Source: an uncultured Nioella sp.
Lineage (GTDB): Bacteria; Pseudomonadota; Alphaproteobacteria; Rhodobacterales; Rhodobacteraceae
Direction of reading: 5' to 3'
NCBI GenBank assembly: GCA_947498125.1
Contig: CANMJH010000005.1
Location: 1 to 54,391 of the forward strand
DNA: 54,391 bases
In this document: positions 8,629 through 16,944 of the stretch, piece by piece
How positions within the stretch are numbered: position 1 is the stretch's first letter
How the letters are laid out: every line of letters starts with the position of its first letter
Position numbers and translations under genes: made by a program
The notes under the pieces: model-generated
Databases searched by the model: none
Told to the model about the DNA's origin: nothing
The model's input: only the letters and a program-made list of their open reading frames with translations

Positions 8629-9417
8629 ATGAAAAGCGTTCTTTTCATTCCGGCGCGTTATGCATCGACGAGATATCCGGGCAAACCACTTGCAGTTTTG
8701 ACGCAACCTGATGGGACAAAGAAATCCCTTATTCAGATGAGCTATGAGGCTGCTTCGAAAGTTCAAGGCATCGATGCTGTCTTTATTGCGACAGATGATG
8801 AGCGCATTGCCGATGCCGCCCGCGAATTTGGCGCTGATGTGATTATGACCGCCGAAAGTTGTGAGAACGGAACGGCCCGGTGTGCGGATGCATTGTCTAA
8901 ACTTGACTACACACCTGATTTAGTGGTGAATTTTCAAGGTGATGCCCCTCTGACCCCGCCCTGGTTCGTAGAGGCTCTGATCGAAGCGGTTAAAGCCGAT
9001 CCTTCGGTCGGGATGGCAACTCCGGTTTTGCGCTGTGACCCCGATACCTATGGAAACTTCGTTGAAGATCGACGCAATGGCAGTGTCGGTGGCACCACTG
9101 TTGTGTTCAATCAGAACATGGATGCTCTCTATTTCTCGAAAGAGGTCCTGCCCTTCATCGACCCCAAGAAACTGCCTGACCCAGTCCCGGTTTTCCACCA
9201 TGTCGGTGTCTACGCCTACCGGCCTGACGCGCTTGCCGCTTATGTGGCGCAACCCGAATGTCAGCTGGAGAAGCTTGAAGGGTTAGAACAGCTTCGTTTT
9301 CTTCACAATGGAACACCGGTACGCTGCGTAGAAGTTGATGCGCGTGGGCATGTGTTCTGGGAACTTAACAACCCCAATGATGTGGCCCGTATTGAGGCGG
9401 CTTTGGAGCAAAAATGA
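8629..9417 (+). CDS. kdsB: CMP-Kdo synthetase-like cytidylyltransferase (KdsB/KpsU family)
   Basis: This 262-residue protein has the nucleotide-binding N-terminus [17 protein letters not shown] and the KdsB-type C-terminal block with [15 protein letters not shown]. It would activate Kdo (or a close ulosonate) with CTP in the cytoplasm. The usual NxQGDEP motif reads NFQGDAP here, and the usual GVDTPEDL end reads ELNNPNDV. These changes in otherwise conserved positions could shift substrate preference. The stop overlaps the kdsA start (ATGA), so the two are translationally coupled. A second, more canonical family member lies at 18576-19313. Confidence 0.85.
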   Translation: MKSVLFIPARYASTRYPGKPLAVLTQPDGTKKSLIQMSYEAASKVQGIDAVFIATDDERIADAAREFGADVIMTAESCENGTARCADALSKLDYTPDLVVNFQGDAPLTPPWFVEALIEAVKADPSVGMATPVLRCDPDTYGNFVEDRRNGSVGGTTVVFNQNMDALYFSKEVLPFIDPKKLPDPVPVFHHVGVYAYRPDALAAYVAQPECQLEKLEGLEQLRFLHNGTPVRCVEVDARGHVFWELNNPNDVARIEAALEQK

Positions 9418-10259
9418 TTACGACCAAAATTGTTAATGTCGGCGATATTAAAGTGGGCGGAAAAGAGCCCTTCGCCCTGATCACCGGACCGTGCCAGCTC
9501 GAAAGTCTCGACCATGCCCGGATGATGGCCGAAAAAATCGCCGAAGCTTGCGCCCCAACCGGCACAAGATTCATCTTCAAGGCCAGCTATGACAAGGCGA
9601 ACCGCTCGTCGATTACAACGCAGCGCGGCCTTGGCATGGAAGAGGGTTTGAACATCCTCGGCCAGATCAAAGAAGAATTTGGCTGCCCCATTCTGACCGA
9701 TATCCATGACGCCGCGCAATGTGCGCCTGCGGCAGAGATCTGCGATATCCTGCAGATCCCCGCCTTCCTGTGCCGTCAGACAGACCTGCTTTTGGCTGCA
9801 GGGCAAACCGGGCGAACGATCAACGTGAAGAAAGGCCAGTTTCTGGCACCATGGGATATGGGCAATGTGGCCCAAAAGGTTGCCTCGACCGGCAATGAAA
9901 ATATCCTGCTCTGTGACCGGGGTACGTCCTTTGGTTACAACACTTTGGTCAGTGATTTCCGCGGCCTGCCAACCATGGCGCATACAGGGTATCCCGTTGT
10001 TTTTGACGCGACCCATTCGGTGCAACAGCCTGGCGGCCAAGGCACAACAAGCGGCGGCCAGCGTGAATTTGCCCCCGTTCTTGCGCGCGCTGCCGTTGCG
10101 GTTGGGGTTTCTGCTCTTTTCATCGAAACTCATCAAGATCCAGACAACGCTCCATCTGACGGGCCGAATATGATCCCTGTTGATCGTATGGCAGAAGTCA
10201 TTGGACAGTTGCGGGCATTGGATGATCTAACCAAGTCTCAGGATGATATTATCCTGTGA
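9414..10259 (+). CDS. kdsA: 3-deoxy-8-phosphooctulonate synthase (Kdo-8-phosphate synthase)
   Basis: This 281-residue protein matches KdsA in length and motifs: ITGPCQLES near residues 23-31, [12 protein letters not shown] near 56-67, LTDIHD near 94, and [19 protein letters not shown] near 191. It condenses phosphoenolpyruvate with arabinose 5-phosphate. The cysteine in GPC is the metal ligand of metal-dependent KdsA enzymes; metal-independent E. coli-type enzymes have asparagine there. It overlaps the upstream cytidylyltransferase by four bases, completing a kpsF-kdsB-kdsA block. A plasmid-borne copy is likely extra to a chromosomal set serving lipopolysaccharide. Confidence 0.93.
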   Translation: MITTKIVNVGDIKVGGKEPFALITGPCQLESLDHARMMAEKIAEACAPTGTRFIFKASYDKANRSSITTQRGLGMEEGLNILGQIKEEFGCPILTDIHDAAQCAPAAEICDILQIPAFLCRQTDLLLAAGQTGRTINVKKGQFLAPWDMGNVAQKVASTGNENILLCDRGTSFGYNTLVSDFRGLPTMAHTGYPVVFDATHSVQQPGGQGTTSGGQREFAPVLARAAVAVGVSALFIETHQDPDNAPSDGPNMIPVDRMAEVIGQLRALDDLTKSQDDIIL

Positions 10260-10293
10260 CCATGGCGGTCCCGGATGGATTGGATTGAAAACG

Positions 10294-11073
10294 ATGAATG
10301 ACGATGATCTTGTCAAGATTGCCGAACAAGTTAGCCTCTTGATGCAACTTGACCGGACGCGGCCCAAGCTTGGGAAAGAGATTGACATGAATGTGCTGGC
10401 CAATGTGCCAGCCTATGTCGCGTCTGTTTTCGAAGAAGCCAATGCACTCAACGAGGATCTGTCGCCTGCTGAAATTTATGAGCAAATAAACAAGCGGGTT
10501 TCTCAGGTTCAGGCGCAGCTTTACCTGATGCGCCTTGAATTTGAGAGCCGTGATGCACGAGATCCTGCACGGATCTATGAGGATCCTTTGGTGATCGCCG
10601 CTTATGGCGAACGGATCGACACGATGGTCAAAGCCCCACGGACTTTCAGCTTTGGCCCTGAAATTATTGCCTATGGATGGTTCCCGCTCGAGCGTGTGGG
10701 TTCTGGGCAAGCCCGCCGCTGGATGCGCCCCGGGGATGCGTCCGTGGCGTGTGTGCCTCACCTTGGTACAGTGGATCAAGTGATCGAAATTCACGGAGAT
10801 CTTCTTAAAAATGAACAACTTGCCGGTTTCGAAATTCGGGTCGGCGACACCAGGGCAGACATCACCTTGGTCAATGGGTCGAAGACGCAATTCGTTGCTA
10901 AGCTGACGATGAAGGCGGATGCGCTGACGACATCCAACTATACGGCGATTGAATTCCGGATGGAAAAGTTCATGCGGCCGAGCGAGGCAGATCCTCGTTG
11001 GCTTGGTGCCTATGTCGGCAAGTTCAAAGTGTACGCACTTTCCGAAGCTGCCGCCGAAGGAAAGGCTGGTTGA
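10294..11073 (+). CDS. Unrecognised protein of the Kdo/capsule operon
   Basis: This is a 259-residue protein from the ATG at 10294; an ATG at 10243 overlapping kdsA would add 17 residues. The first 90 residues are helical and charged (VAQLYLMRLEFESRD-like helices). The second half, from about 115, looks like a beta-sandwich: GWFPLERVGSGQARRWMRPG, then alternating strands to the end. That pattern (an aromatic/Glu start, an RWM element, then strands) resembles accessory domains often linked to glycosyltransferases, but I cannot name a family. There is no signal peptide or membrane segment. Its place between kdsA and two transferase-like genes suggests a role in assembly of the polysaccharide; this is context only. 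Confidence 0.75.
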   Translation: MNDDDLVKIAEQVSLLMQLDRTRPKLGKEIDMNVLANVPAYVASVFEEANALNEDLSPAEIYEQINKRVSQVQAQLYLMRLEFESRDARDPARIYEDPLVIAAYGERIDTMVKAPRTFSFGPEIIAYGWFPLERVGSGQARRWMRPGDASVACVPHLGTVDQVIEIHGDLLKNEQLAGFEIRVGDTRADITLVNGSKTQFVAKLTMKADALTTSNYTAIEFRMEKFMRPSEADPRWLGAYVGKFKVYALSEAAAEGKAG

Positions 11074-11161
11074 GGGCAAACTGGAACTATAAAAAGCTTT
11101 CTTTGTGGGTTCACGAATGGCCCGGTCTTTCGACCGCTGTGACGTGAATGACTTCAGCGCG

Positions 11162-12298
11162 ATGACGAAAACACAAGCCCCAAAAGCCGACCGCATCGTT
11201 TTCACCGGTGATTTTCTCCGCCCCGCGGCCGGAGGATGGGAGCCGGCACAGCATGAAAATATTCAGTGGTTTCATCGGCTGCTGGAAGTTCCGATTAAAA
11301 TGGCCACCGGGCTGCCCAGTGAGATTGTTCATTGGGACAATAATTGGCTGAATCACGCCCGGTTTGACGGCGATGCTGTCGCGGCGATCTATGGGGCCTT
11401 TTGGGGACGCCCGGACATTGGCTCGTGGCCCCGGATTTATGAGTCGCAAAAATTACCGGATTTCGTCGAAGAGATGTTCCTTTCTCTTTTCGGGGGCAGT
11501 TTTGTGGTTGGTTTCGAATTGCCACCCTATCTGCTGCATTTTTTTAAACGCCATAAAATCGAATTCATCGATTGTGCGCTGTCGCCGGTGCGCTTCATGG
11601 ATGACTTGCTGTTTAACTTTAGCTCCAGCTCGGTGAGCGTGACCGAGGTTTTTCAAGCGAATGCTGTGCCCGAGGCGCTTATCCAGCTACAGGCCGGGGT
11701 GCTTGCCTCCAATGTCGCGAAGATGAATCCAACCCCCCCTTCGCCAAACAGCCTGCTCTTGGTTCTGCAAACTCGTTATGACAAGGCATTGATTGAAAAT
11801 GGGGTGTTTGTAACGGTTCTGGATCATTTGGATGCTTTGGCAAACACCGCGTCACAATATGATAATTTATTAGTCAAGCTACACCCGCTTGAGGCACAAG
11901 ATACAGTTGCAGAAGCGGTGCTATCCTTGTTCCCGAATGCCAGCACAGCAGAAGATGGCTTTTACCGTTTGGTCGCGCATCCCAATATTAAGGCGGTGGC
12001 GGCCCTGTCATCTAGTTGTGTCCATGAAGCCAAATTCTTCGGTAAGGAGGGGCACTATTTATTGCCGGGATATCCGCCGAAAAAGCCGATAGAGGATGTC
12101 CAGGACATCTGTCTTGATGACATTATTCTTGCGCCAGATTTCTGGCGTGATGTCTTTGATGCATTGGGCGTAGCTGTCACCAATAAAGACGGTTTGCGGC
12201 TTGCTCAGAAGCCAAACAGATTTCGCCAACAACTGCGGAGCGCGTGGGGATATAATCAGATAGATACTGATATATTTTTAGATTGGGCCCGTCCCTAA
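11162..12298 (+). CDS. Putative KpsS/KpsC-like capsular transferase, divergent
   Basis: This is a 378-residue protein from the ATG at 11162; ATG 11120 or GTG 11105 would extend it. It opens with RIVFTGDFLRP, a GT-B-like first strand. In the C-terminal half are LLVKLHPLEAQD, resembling the KPHPE-type motif of KpsC/KpsS transferases, and AALSSSCVHEAKFFGK, resembling their conserved acceptor-side block before the donor pocket. Members of that group add Kdo from CMP-Kdo to a lipid or to the growing linker. The adjacent kpsF-kdsB-kdsA genes fit this. The match is by motif shape only, and another GT-B enzyme is possible. The start is uncertain because no good ribosome-binding site is visible. Confidence 0.6.
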   Translation: MTKTQAPKADRIVFTGDFLRPAAGGWEPAQHENIQWFHRLLEVPIKMATGLPSEIVHWDNNWLNHARFDGDAVAAIYGAFWGRPDIGSWPRIYESQKLPDFVEEMFLSLFGGSFVVGFELPPYLLHFFKRHKIEFIDCALSPVRFMDDLLFNFSSSSVSVTEVFQANAVPEALIQLQAGVLASNVAKMNPTPPSPNSLLLVLQTRYDKALIENGVFVTVLDHLDALANTASQYDNLLVKLHPLEAQDTVAEAVLSLFPNASTAEDGFYRLVAHPNIKAVAALSSSCVHEAKFFGKEGHYLLPGYPPKKPIEDVQDICLDDIILAPDFWRDVFDALGVAVTNKDGLRLAQKPNRFRQQLRSAWGYNQIDTDIFLDWARP

Positions 12299-12551
12299 TT
12301 GCTCTAAATGGGTGGCGTAGATTGCTCTCAAAACCGGAGCTGCCTTGAAACAGCACCAGTTTTTTTAAAACAGCACAGAGTTTAGGCAAATGGGCAGTAT
12401 TGAGGCATGATGACGGAAAAAGGCATATACCTAATAGGTTGTTTTCGTTATCAATCAGCCAACGGATTGGGCGATGTTCGGCGACTTTTTTCAAAGCGTT
12501 TTAGCGCGTGTTCCACATTTTTTCTAACATACCTGAGAAGGCAAAAATTTT

Positions 12552-15500
12552 ATGCAAGGACTTACGTCAATATCTTCTTACCTGTCTTTGTGGGTGATCA
12601 ACCTTCCTAAGGAAAAACGAGTTTCTTTAGAATCCTGTTTCCCAAACCACGTTCATCAGTTCTTGCCAGCACGGGCGCATCTCGACAATTTGTTACGCCG
12701 ACTTGCGTCAGCGCCATCGCCCTTGATCTTGGTCTGGAACCCGCATGAAGTGCCGACGCCGGTTCTCGAAACCCTTGCTGCACAGCACCCGGTTGCCTTT
12801 CTCATTCAGTCTCCGTTGCAAGATGACGAAACCCCAGGATTGCAATTCGAAAGCTATTGCATTGCGCCTTTTGAACTCGGGGCGCAGGGGCGCCATGTTT
12901 CGTTTTTGACAGAGATGCAACTGCAACGCATTGAAACTGATCAGGCCCGGATGGCCACAGCCAAGGCGCTGTTGCAACGCTGGCGCGACAGTCAGGCCTG
13001 TTTCAACCCGTCAGGCCGCGCAGATATGGAGCGTCCGGATCTGTTTGAGGGCGCAGAGGATGACCAGAAACGGATTGTCGTTATCGGCCATAATTCAGGC
13101 AGCAATGCGCGCCAGAATTTGAGCAAGCTTGCGAGCCAAGTTCAGGAGGTGCGCCAGAGCTATCCGCATGCCTTCCTTTCAGTGGTCTCAAATTGTGCGC
13201 TGACGACCAACGCGCTGGCGTCCTTGGATGCCGATTTGCAAAATGCCGCAGATCATGTGTCTTATTTGCCGTGGCGCGCGGATTTCGTGGAAGGGGCAGA
13301 TATCATTGCCTGTGGCGATCCCGGGCTATGCTTGGATGCCTTTTTGCGCGGGTCTCAAGTCCACCCTCTCGGACATTCTTTCTTTGGGTTGCAAAGGTCC
13401 AGGGCAGAAGGGCGCCAAGCGGCGATCATTGGGGCATTGGCCGAACAGCTGATTTGGTATGATGGCCAGAAAGACGGGCGCGTGACCCTATCGCAGGCAA
13501 TCGACAAGTTTGATGCGATTGCGCGCAACGTTCCGGCGGACGAAATCTTCGGTATCAAGGGTGTCCAACGTCAGTTGCATGTCGTTGAAGCGTTCCGTCA
13601 ATCCGAAGATCTCGATGCGGCCTGCAAGGTTCTATCAGCCCAAGTAGAGACGTATCCCGAGGAGGCGGATCTATGGCTCCGGATGGGGGATCTGCAGTCA
13701 GAACGAGAAGATTTTGATGCCGCGCTGCATGCCTATAATCAGGTGATTGCGCTGGATCCAACCATGGCCGAAGCCTATTCGCGGCGTGCGCAGGTTCGTA
13801 TTCGTGGCGGTGAAATGGTCAAAGATGTTGGGGAAGATTTCCTGACGGCGTTCCGCAAGAGCAACGGAACGAACTACGCCTTCCTTGAAAGTTATTTCGA
13901 CTTCGAATGGGAACGCACGCCAATCAACGAGGAAATCCTAAAGACCTATCAACGGGCGGCAAGCCGTGCGATGGCGCGGGTGGGCGAGCTTGGAGAGCCG
14001 GGCGGAAAATTCTACTCACGCCTTGCGGCCATGCAGTTCGAAGCCGGGATGCGCGATCCGGCAAAACGAATGTTGAAACAGGCCATTGCTTCTGGCGAGA
14101 TTCCGGCCAGTTTCCTGCGCGTTTGTGATGCGCTTGGCAAAGAGGCTGGAATGCGCCCCATTCAGGCCGGACGTCAGCGGGCTTTGGCCCATATTTCGGC
14201 TAACAGCGCTCTCTTTACCGACCTTCTCGACGAGGCCAATGGCGATATAGCCATTGTCGGCAATGGCCCGCAGGAGCTTGGCCGCGGGCTTGGGGCCCAG
14301 ATCGACAGCCATGGGATGGTTGTACGGTTTAACACCTACAGCACAGCCTTTCCGCAATCCCATGATTACGGCACGAAAACCGATCTGTGGGTCCGCATGC
14401 CGGCAACGGGTTATGTGAAAACCGAGATGGAGAACGCCTGCCAGAATGTCATGGTGACCGGTGTTAACCGGCTCAACCGATCGACCAGCCTGTGGGATTG
14501 GGCTGATGTCGAGATCCAGGCGGGGCGCCAAATCGCGTTTGTCCCCAAGGACCCCTATTACGAATTGATCGAAAAGCTGGGCATGATCCCGACCGCAGGG
14601 TTGTTGCTTGCCTATATGCTGTATCGAGAAACCGGCCCGGTTGATCCGGCCCGGATCTTTGGATGCTCGTTTGCAGAAGATATGCCGGTTGAGGCCGGCG
14701 CAGCATATCATCACTCCGATACTGCGGCCGCCTCGGGTAGCCGGCATGACTTTGATGTTGAGCACGCGTTCTTCCAGACAATCCGCAAGACTGAAGCCAA
14801 GCATTACTATCTGCCCAAAGAACGACGTCAGATGGAGCGGGATATCCCGACATTGTCGATCGACAGCCCCCCGCCCGCCGAAACCTTGTGGACGGCCGAA
14901 GGGCAAACCGGTCGATATGATCGGGTTTTGTCCGTCACACCGGGTTTGACCGGCTACACTGTCTTTGGGTGCGAGGTTGAAGTGGTTCCGCGTGGCGAAA
15001 GCAATGCGCTGTTAGAGGCTCCAAAAGGCACCGTTCCGCTCACGCCTGAACGGTTCCCAACCTATGCAGCCCCGGGGTCGCGGCGACGCACTTTGATCCT
15101 TGGCTTTGGTTTGGGCCCGACCGGGCAATTGGGGCAACGCGTGGCAGAGCATCTCGGCATGCCATATATGTCGGTGGAATATGGGCTGATCTCTTCTTGC
15201 CATTTGCCAAGCGAAAAACAGTTTAATTTCTCACTGATCCTGGACGATCTGGGCGCATTCTTTGACACCCAACACCGGTCGCGGCTGGAGGCGATCCTTG
15301 ATACCGGGTTTGGGGTGCAAACATCGGCGCTGACGAAACGCGCGCGGGCCTTTATGGATACTGTCCTGGCTTATGATATTACCAAATACAACAATTCCCC
15401 GCGGATGGTTCTGCCCCCCCGCAGCGAAGGTAAAAAGCGTATTTTGGTGATCGACCAGACCAGCGGTGACCTTTCGATCAAATATGGGCAATGCGAGACC

Positions 15501-16619
15501 TATAGCTTCCAGGATATGCTGGAACATGCCATGGCGCGCCCTGACGCCGAGGTGTTCTTTAAACCGCACCCCGAAACCCTTGCAGGGGCCAAAGGGGCGA
15601 ATTTTGACATTGATGCATTGCGTAAGCGTACAGGCCTGACGGTTCTGGAAGAGAACTGCAATATTATGTCGCTCATGCCGCAGGTCGATGAGGTTTATGT
15701 CATGGTCAGCGGGGTTGGATTTGAAGCTCTGATGGCGGGCAAAACGGTGCGCTGCTTTGGGGTTCCCTTTTATGCTGGTCGCGGCCTGACCATTGATATG
15801 GTTGAGCCATCGCGCCCGCGCCGTCCGCTGAGTATCGAAGAGCTCGTGGCCGGGGTGTTCCTGCAATACCACCAGTTTTATGATCCTGATACGGGTGTCC
15901 CTGTTTCGCCTGAGGCCTGTCTTGAGCGTCTTTTGCCCAAGCTGCCGCGAGAGACAGGGCTTGTCCATGACGGCAATAAGGCTTGGGGAATGGACTTGAC
16001 CCATCCAGTTGCAGCAGAGGCGTTTGAGGCGCTGCGTCAGGGACGCACCCCGTTGGATTTGGCGGTTGCCAAGACAATGATTTCGCAGGGCGATACCGTG
16101 GCCGATGCTTCTGACGGCCCGCCCTTCTTTGCGCGCGGTGTGACAAACATGGGCATTTACCGGGTTCATGCCGTGTCGGAGAGTGTAGATACTAATAAAA
16201 TTCTGCGCAAACTTGATGATCCGGCCATTCGCGCCTTGCGCAAAACCCGTCGTCCGGCCCGCGTCTCAGCAGAGTTGTTGGAGAGTGCAGAGCCCCAGCC
16301 AAGAGTAGATCGCCTTGATGGGCTGCTGGAAGGAGAGCCACTCTCTTTGTTGCGCATTGCGCATGGGGCGCGTTCGATCGATGTGCTCGAAACGGCAGAG
16401 GGTCTTTTTAAGACAAACCCACCTCAGGCTGTGATGTGCCGGTTAAGCAAAACCGAGATTAAACGGGCCAGCCAATACTTGCAGGAATGGTATGCAGCGC
16501 CTGTTGAATTTTTCTACGGGGAAAATGGAACCCTCGAGACGCGCCGGCCTGATGTCACTGACTTTGACCTTGATGCAACGCCCGGGCTTTATCTTTTCCG
16601 GTTGCGCGCAGCCAGTTGA
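12552..16619 (+). CDS. Giant multidomain protein: TPR, GT29 sialyltransferase-like and KpsC-like modules
   Basis: This is a single 1,355-residue frame from the ATG at 12552. Residues about 30-300 form a Rossmann-like region ending in a KpsC-reminiscent block (GADIIACGDPGLCLDAFLRG). A TPR-like stretch lies at about 360-435 (DLWLRMGDLQSEREDFDAAL). Residues about 560-760 resemble GT29 sialyltransferases: IAIVGNGP...MVVRFN (motif L), MIPTAGLLLAYML (motif S) and the late H-x4-E piece RHDFDVEHAFF. Residues about 840-1145 resemble half of KpsC: ILGFGLGP, VFFKPHPETLAG and VSGVGFEALMAGKTVRCFG...FYAGRGLT. The last 200 residues are unassigned. GT29 and KpsC enzymes both use CMP-activated ulosonates, which matches the two CMP-sugar synthetase genes nearby. 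No signal peptide or clear membrane span is visible. The acceptor and order of action are unknown. Confidence 0.8.
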   Translation: MQGLTSISSYLSLWVINLPKEKRVSLESCFPNHVHQFLPARAHLDNLLRRLASAPSPLILVWNPHEVPTPVLETLAAQHPVAFLIQSPLQDDETPGLQFESYCIAPFELGAQGRHVSFLTEMQLQRIETDQARMATAKALLQRWRDSQACFNPSGRADMERPDLFEGAEDDQKRIVVIGHNSGSNARQNLSKLASQVQEVRQSYPHAFLSVVSNCALTTNALASLDADLQNAADHVSYLPWRADFVEGADIIACGDPGLCLDAFLRGSQVHPLGHSFFGLQRSRAEGRQAAIIGALAEQLIWYDGQKDGRVTLSQAIDKFDAIARNVPADEIFGIKGVQRQLHVVEAFRQSEDLDAACKVLSAQVETYPEEADLWLRMGDLQSEREDFDAALHAYNQVIALDPTMAEAYSRRAQVRIRGGEMVKDVGEDFLTAFRKSNGTNYAFLESYFDFEWERTPINEEILKTYQRAASRAMARVGELGEPGGKFYSRLAAMQFEAGMRDPAKRMLKQAIASGEIPASFLRVCDALGKEAGMRPIQAGRQRALAHISANSALFTDLLDEANGDIAIVGNGPQELGRGLGAQIDSHGMVVRFNTYSTAFPQSHDYGTKTDLWVRMPATGYVKTEMENACQNVMVTGVNRLNRSTSLWDWADVEIQAGRQIAFVPKDPYYELIEKLGMIPTAGLLLAYMLYRETGPVDPARIFGCSFAEDMPVEAGAAYHHSDTAAASGSRHDFDVEHAFFQTIRKTEAKHYYLPKERRQMERDIPTLSIDSPPPAETLWTAEGQTGRYDRVLSVTPGLTGYTVFGCEVEVVPRGESNALLEAPKGTVPLTPERFPTYAAPGSRRRTLILGFGLGPTGQLGQRVAEHLGMPYMSVEYGLISSCHLPSEKQFNFSLILDDLGAFFDTQHRSRLEAILDTGFGVQTSALTKRARAFMDTVLAYDITKYNNSPRMVLPPRSEGKKRILVIDQTSGDLSIKYGQCETYSFQDMLEHAMARPDAEVFFKPHPETLAGAKGANFDIDALRKRTGLTVLEENCNIMSLMPQVDEVYVMVSGVGFEALMAGKTVRCFGVPFYAGRGLTIDMVEPSRPRRPLSIEELVAGVFLQYHQFYDPDTGVPVSPEACLERLLPKLPRETGLVHDGNKAWGMDLTHPVAAEAFEALRQGRTPLDLAVAKTMISQGDTVADASDGPPFFARGVTNMGIYRVHAVSESVDTNKILRKLDDPAIRALRKTRRPARVSAELLESAEPQPRVDRLDGLLEGEPLSLLRIAHGARSIDVLETAEGLFKTNPPQAVMCRLSKTEIKRASQYLQEWYAAPVEFFYGENGTLETRRPDVTDFDLDATPGLYLFRLRAAS

Positions 16620-16624
16620 AGAAA

Positions 16625-16658
16625 CGGCGCGTGTCCACCTTAGATTGGACACGCGCCG
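16625..16658 (+). terminator. Strong hairpin after the giant transferase gene
   Basis: CGGCGCGTGTCCA at 16625-16637 pairs perfectly over 13 bases with TGGACACGCGCCG at 16646-16658, leaving an eight-base loop. It begins six bases after the stop codon. There is no T-run, so it may act as a factor-assisted terminator or 3' stabiliser. Its position makes it the likely end of the 7578-16619 transcription unit. Confidence 0.65.
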
Positions 16659-16944
16659 CTTACTAATTGCGGTCACATATCCATACGAGGAGAGAGGGCA
16701 TAAAGCTGATCAACATAGGCACTCTTGCTTCATAACAACAATATCCGTGACCGTTATGTCGCGGGGCGTTTTGCCAAGTTGATCCCGAATTAGAGATCAA
16801 TAATACGTTGCTTCAGAGGCTGTCGGATTGTGTTGTCTATAGGCGTTGCGATGCACGCTCTGCCTATTCTTTGATGTTTTATTTGACCCTACATACTGGT
16901 ATGCGTTCTGACGATCAAAACATTTGAAAAGTGTGGATTTTTTT
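16659..16944. other. Intergenic leader of the aldolase operon
   Basis: About 285 bases without a convincing ORF lie between the hairpin and the ATG at 16945. A TTGACC hexamer sits at 16883-16888, but the best -10 candidate 17 bases later (TTCTGA) is poor, so the promoter is not resolved. The region is AT-richer than the flanking genes. Confidence 0.45.

Noticed and set aside
9303-11205. Long minus-strand frames opposite kdsA and the next gene (about 277 and 318 codons)
   Set aside because: They lie antisense to well-supported genes, have atypical amino-acid composition rich in His, Cys and Arg, and match no family; they arise from the high-GC codon pattern.
12407-12610. Short plus-strand frame before the giant transferase
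   Set aside because: It overlaps the supported start at 12552 in another frame and has no ribosome-binding site or motif.
14016-16169. Minus-strand frames of about 296 and 312 codons opposite the giant transferase gene
   Set aside because: The plus-strand frame is continuous with recognisable domains; the antisense frames have no motifs or plausible start signals.
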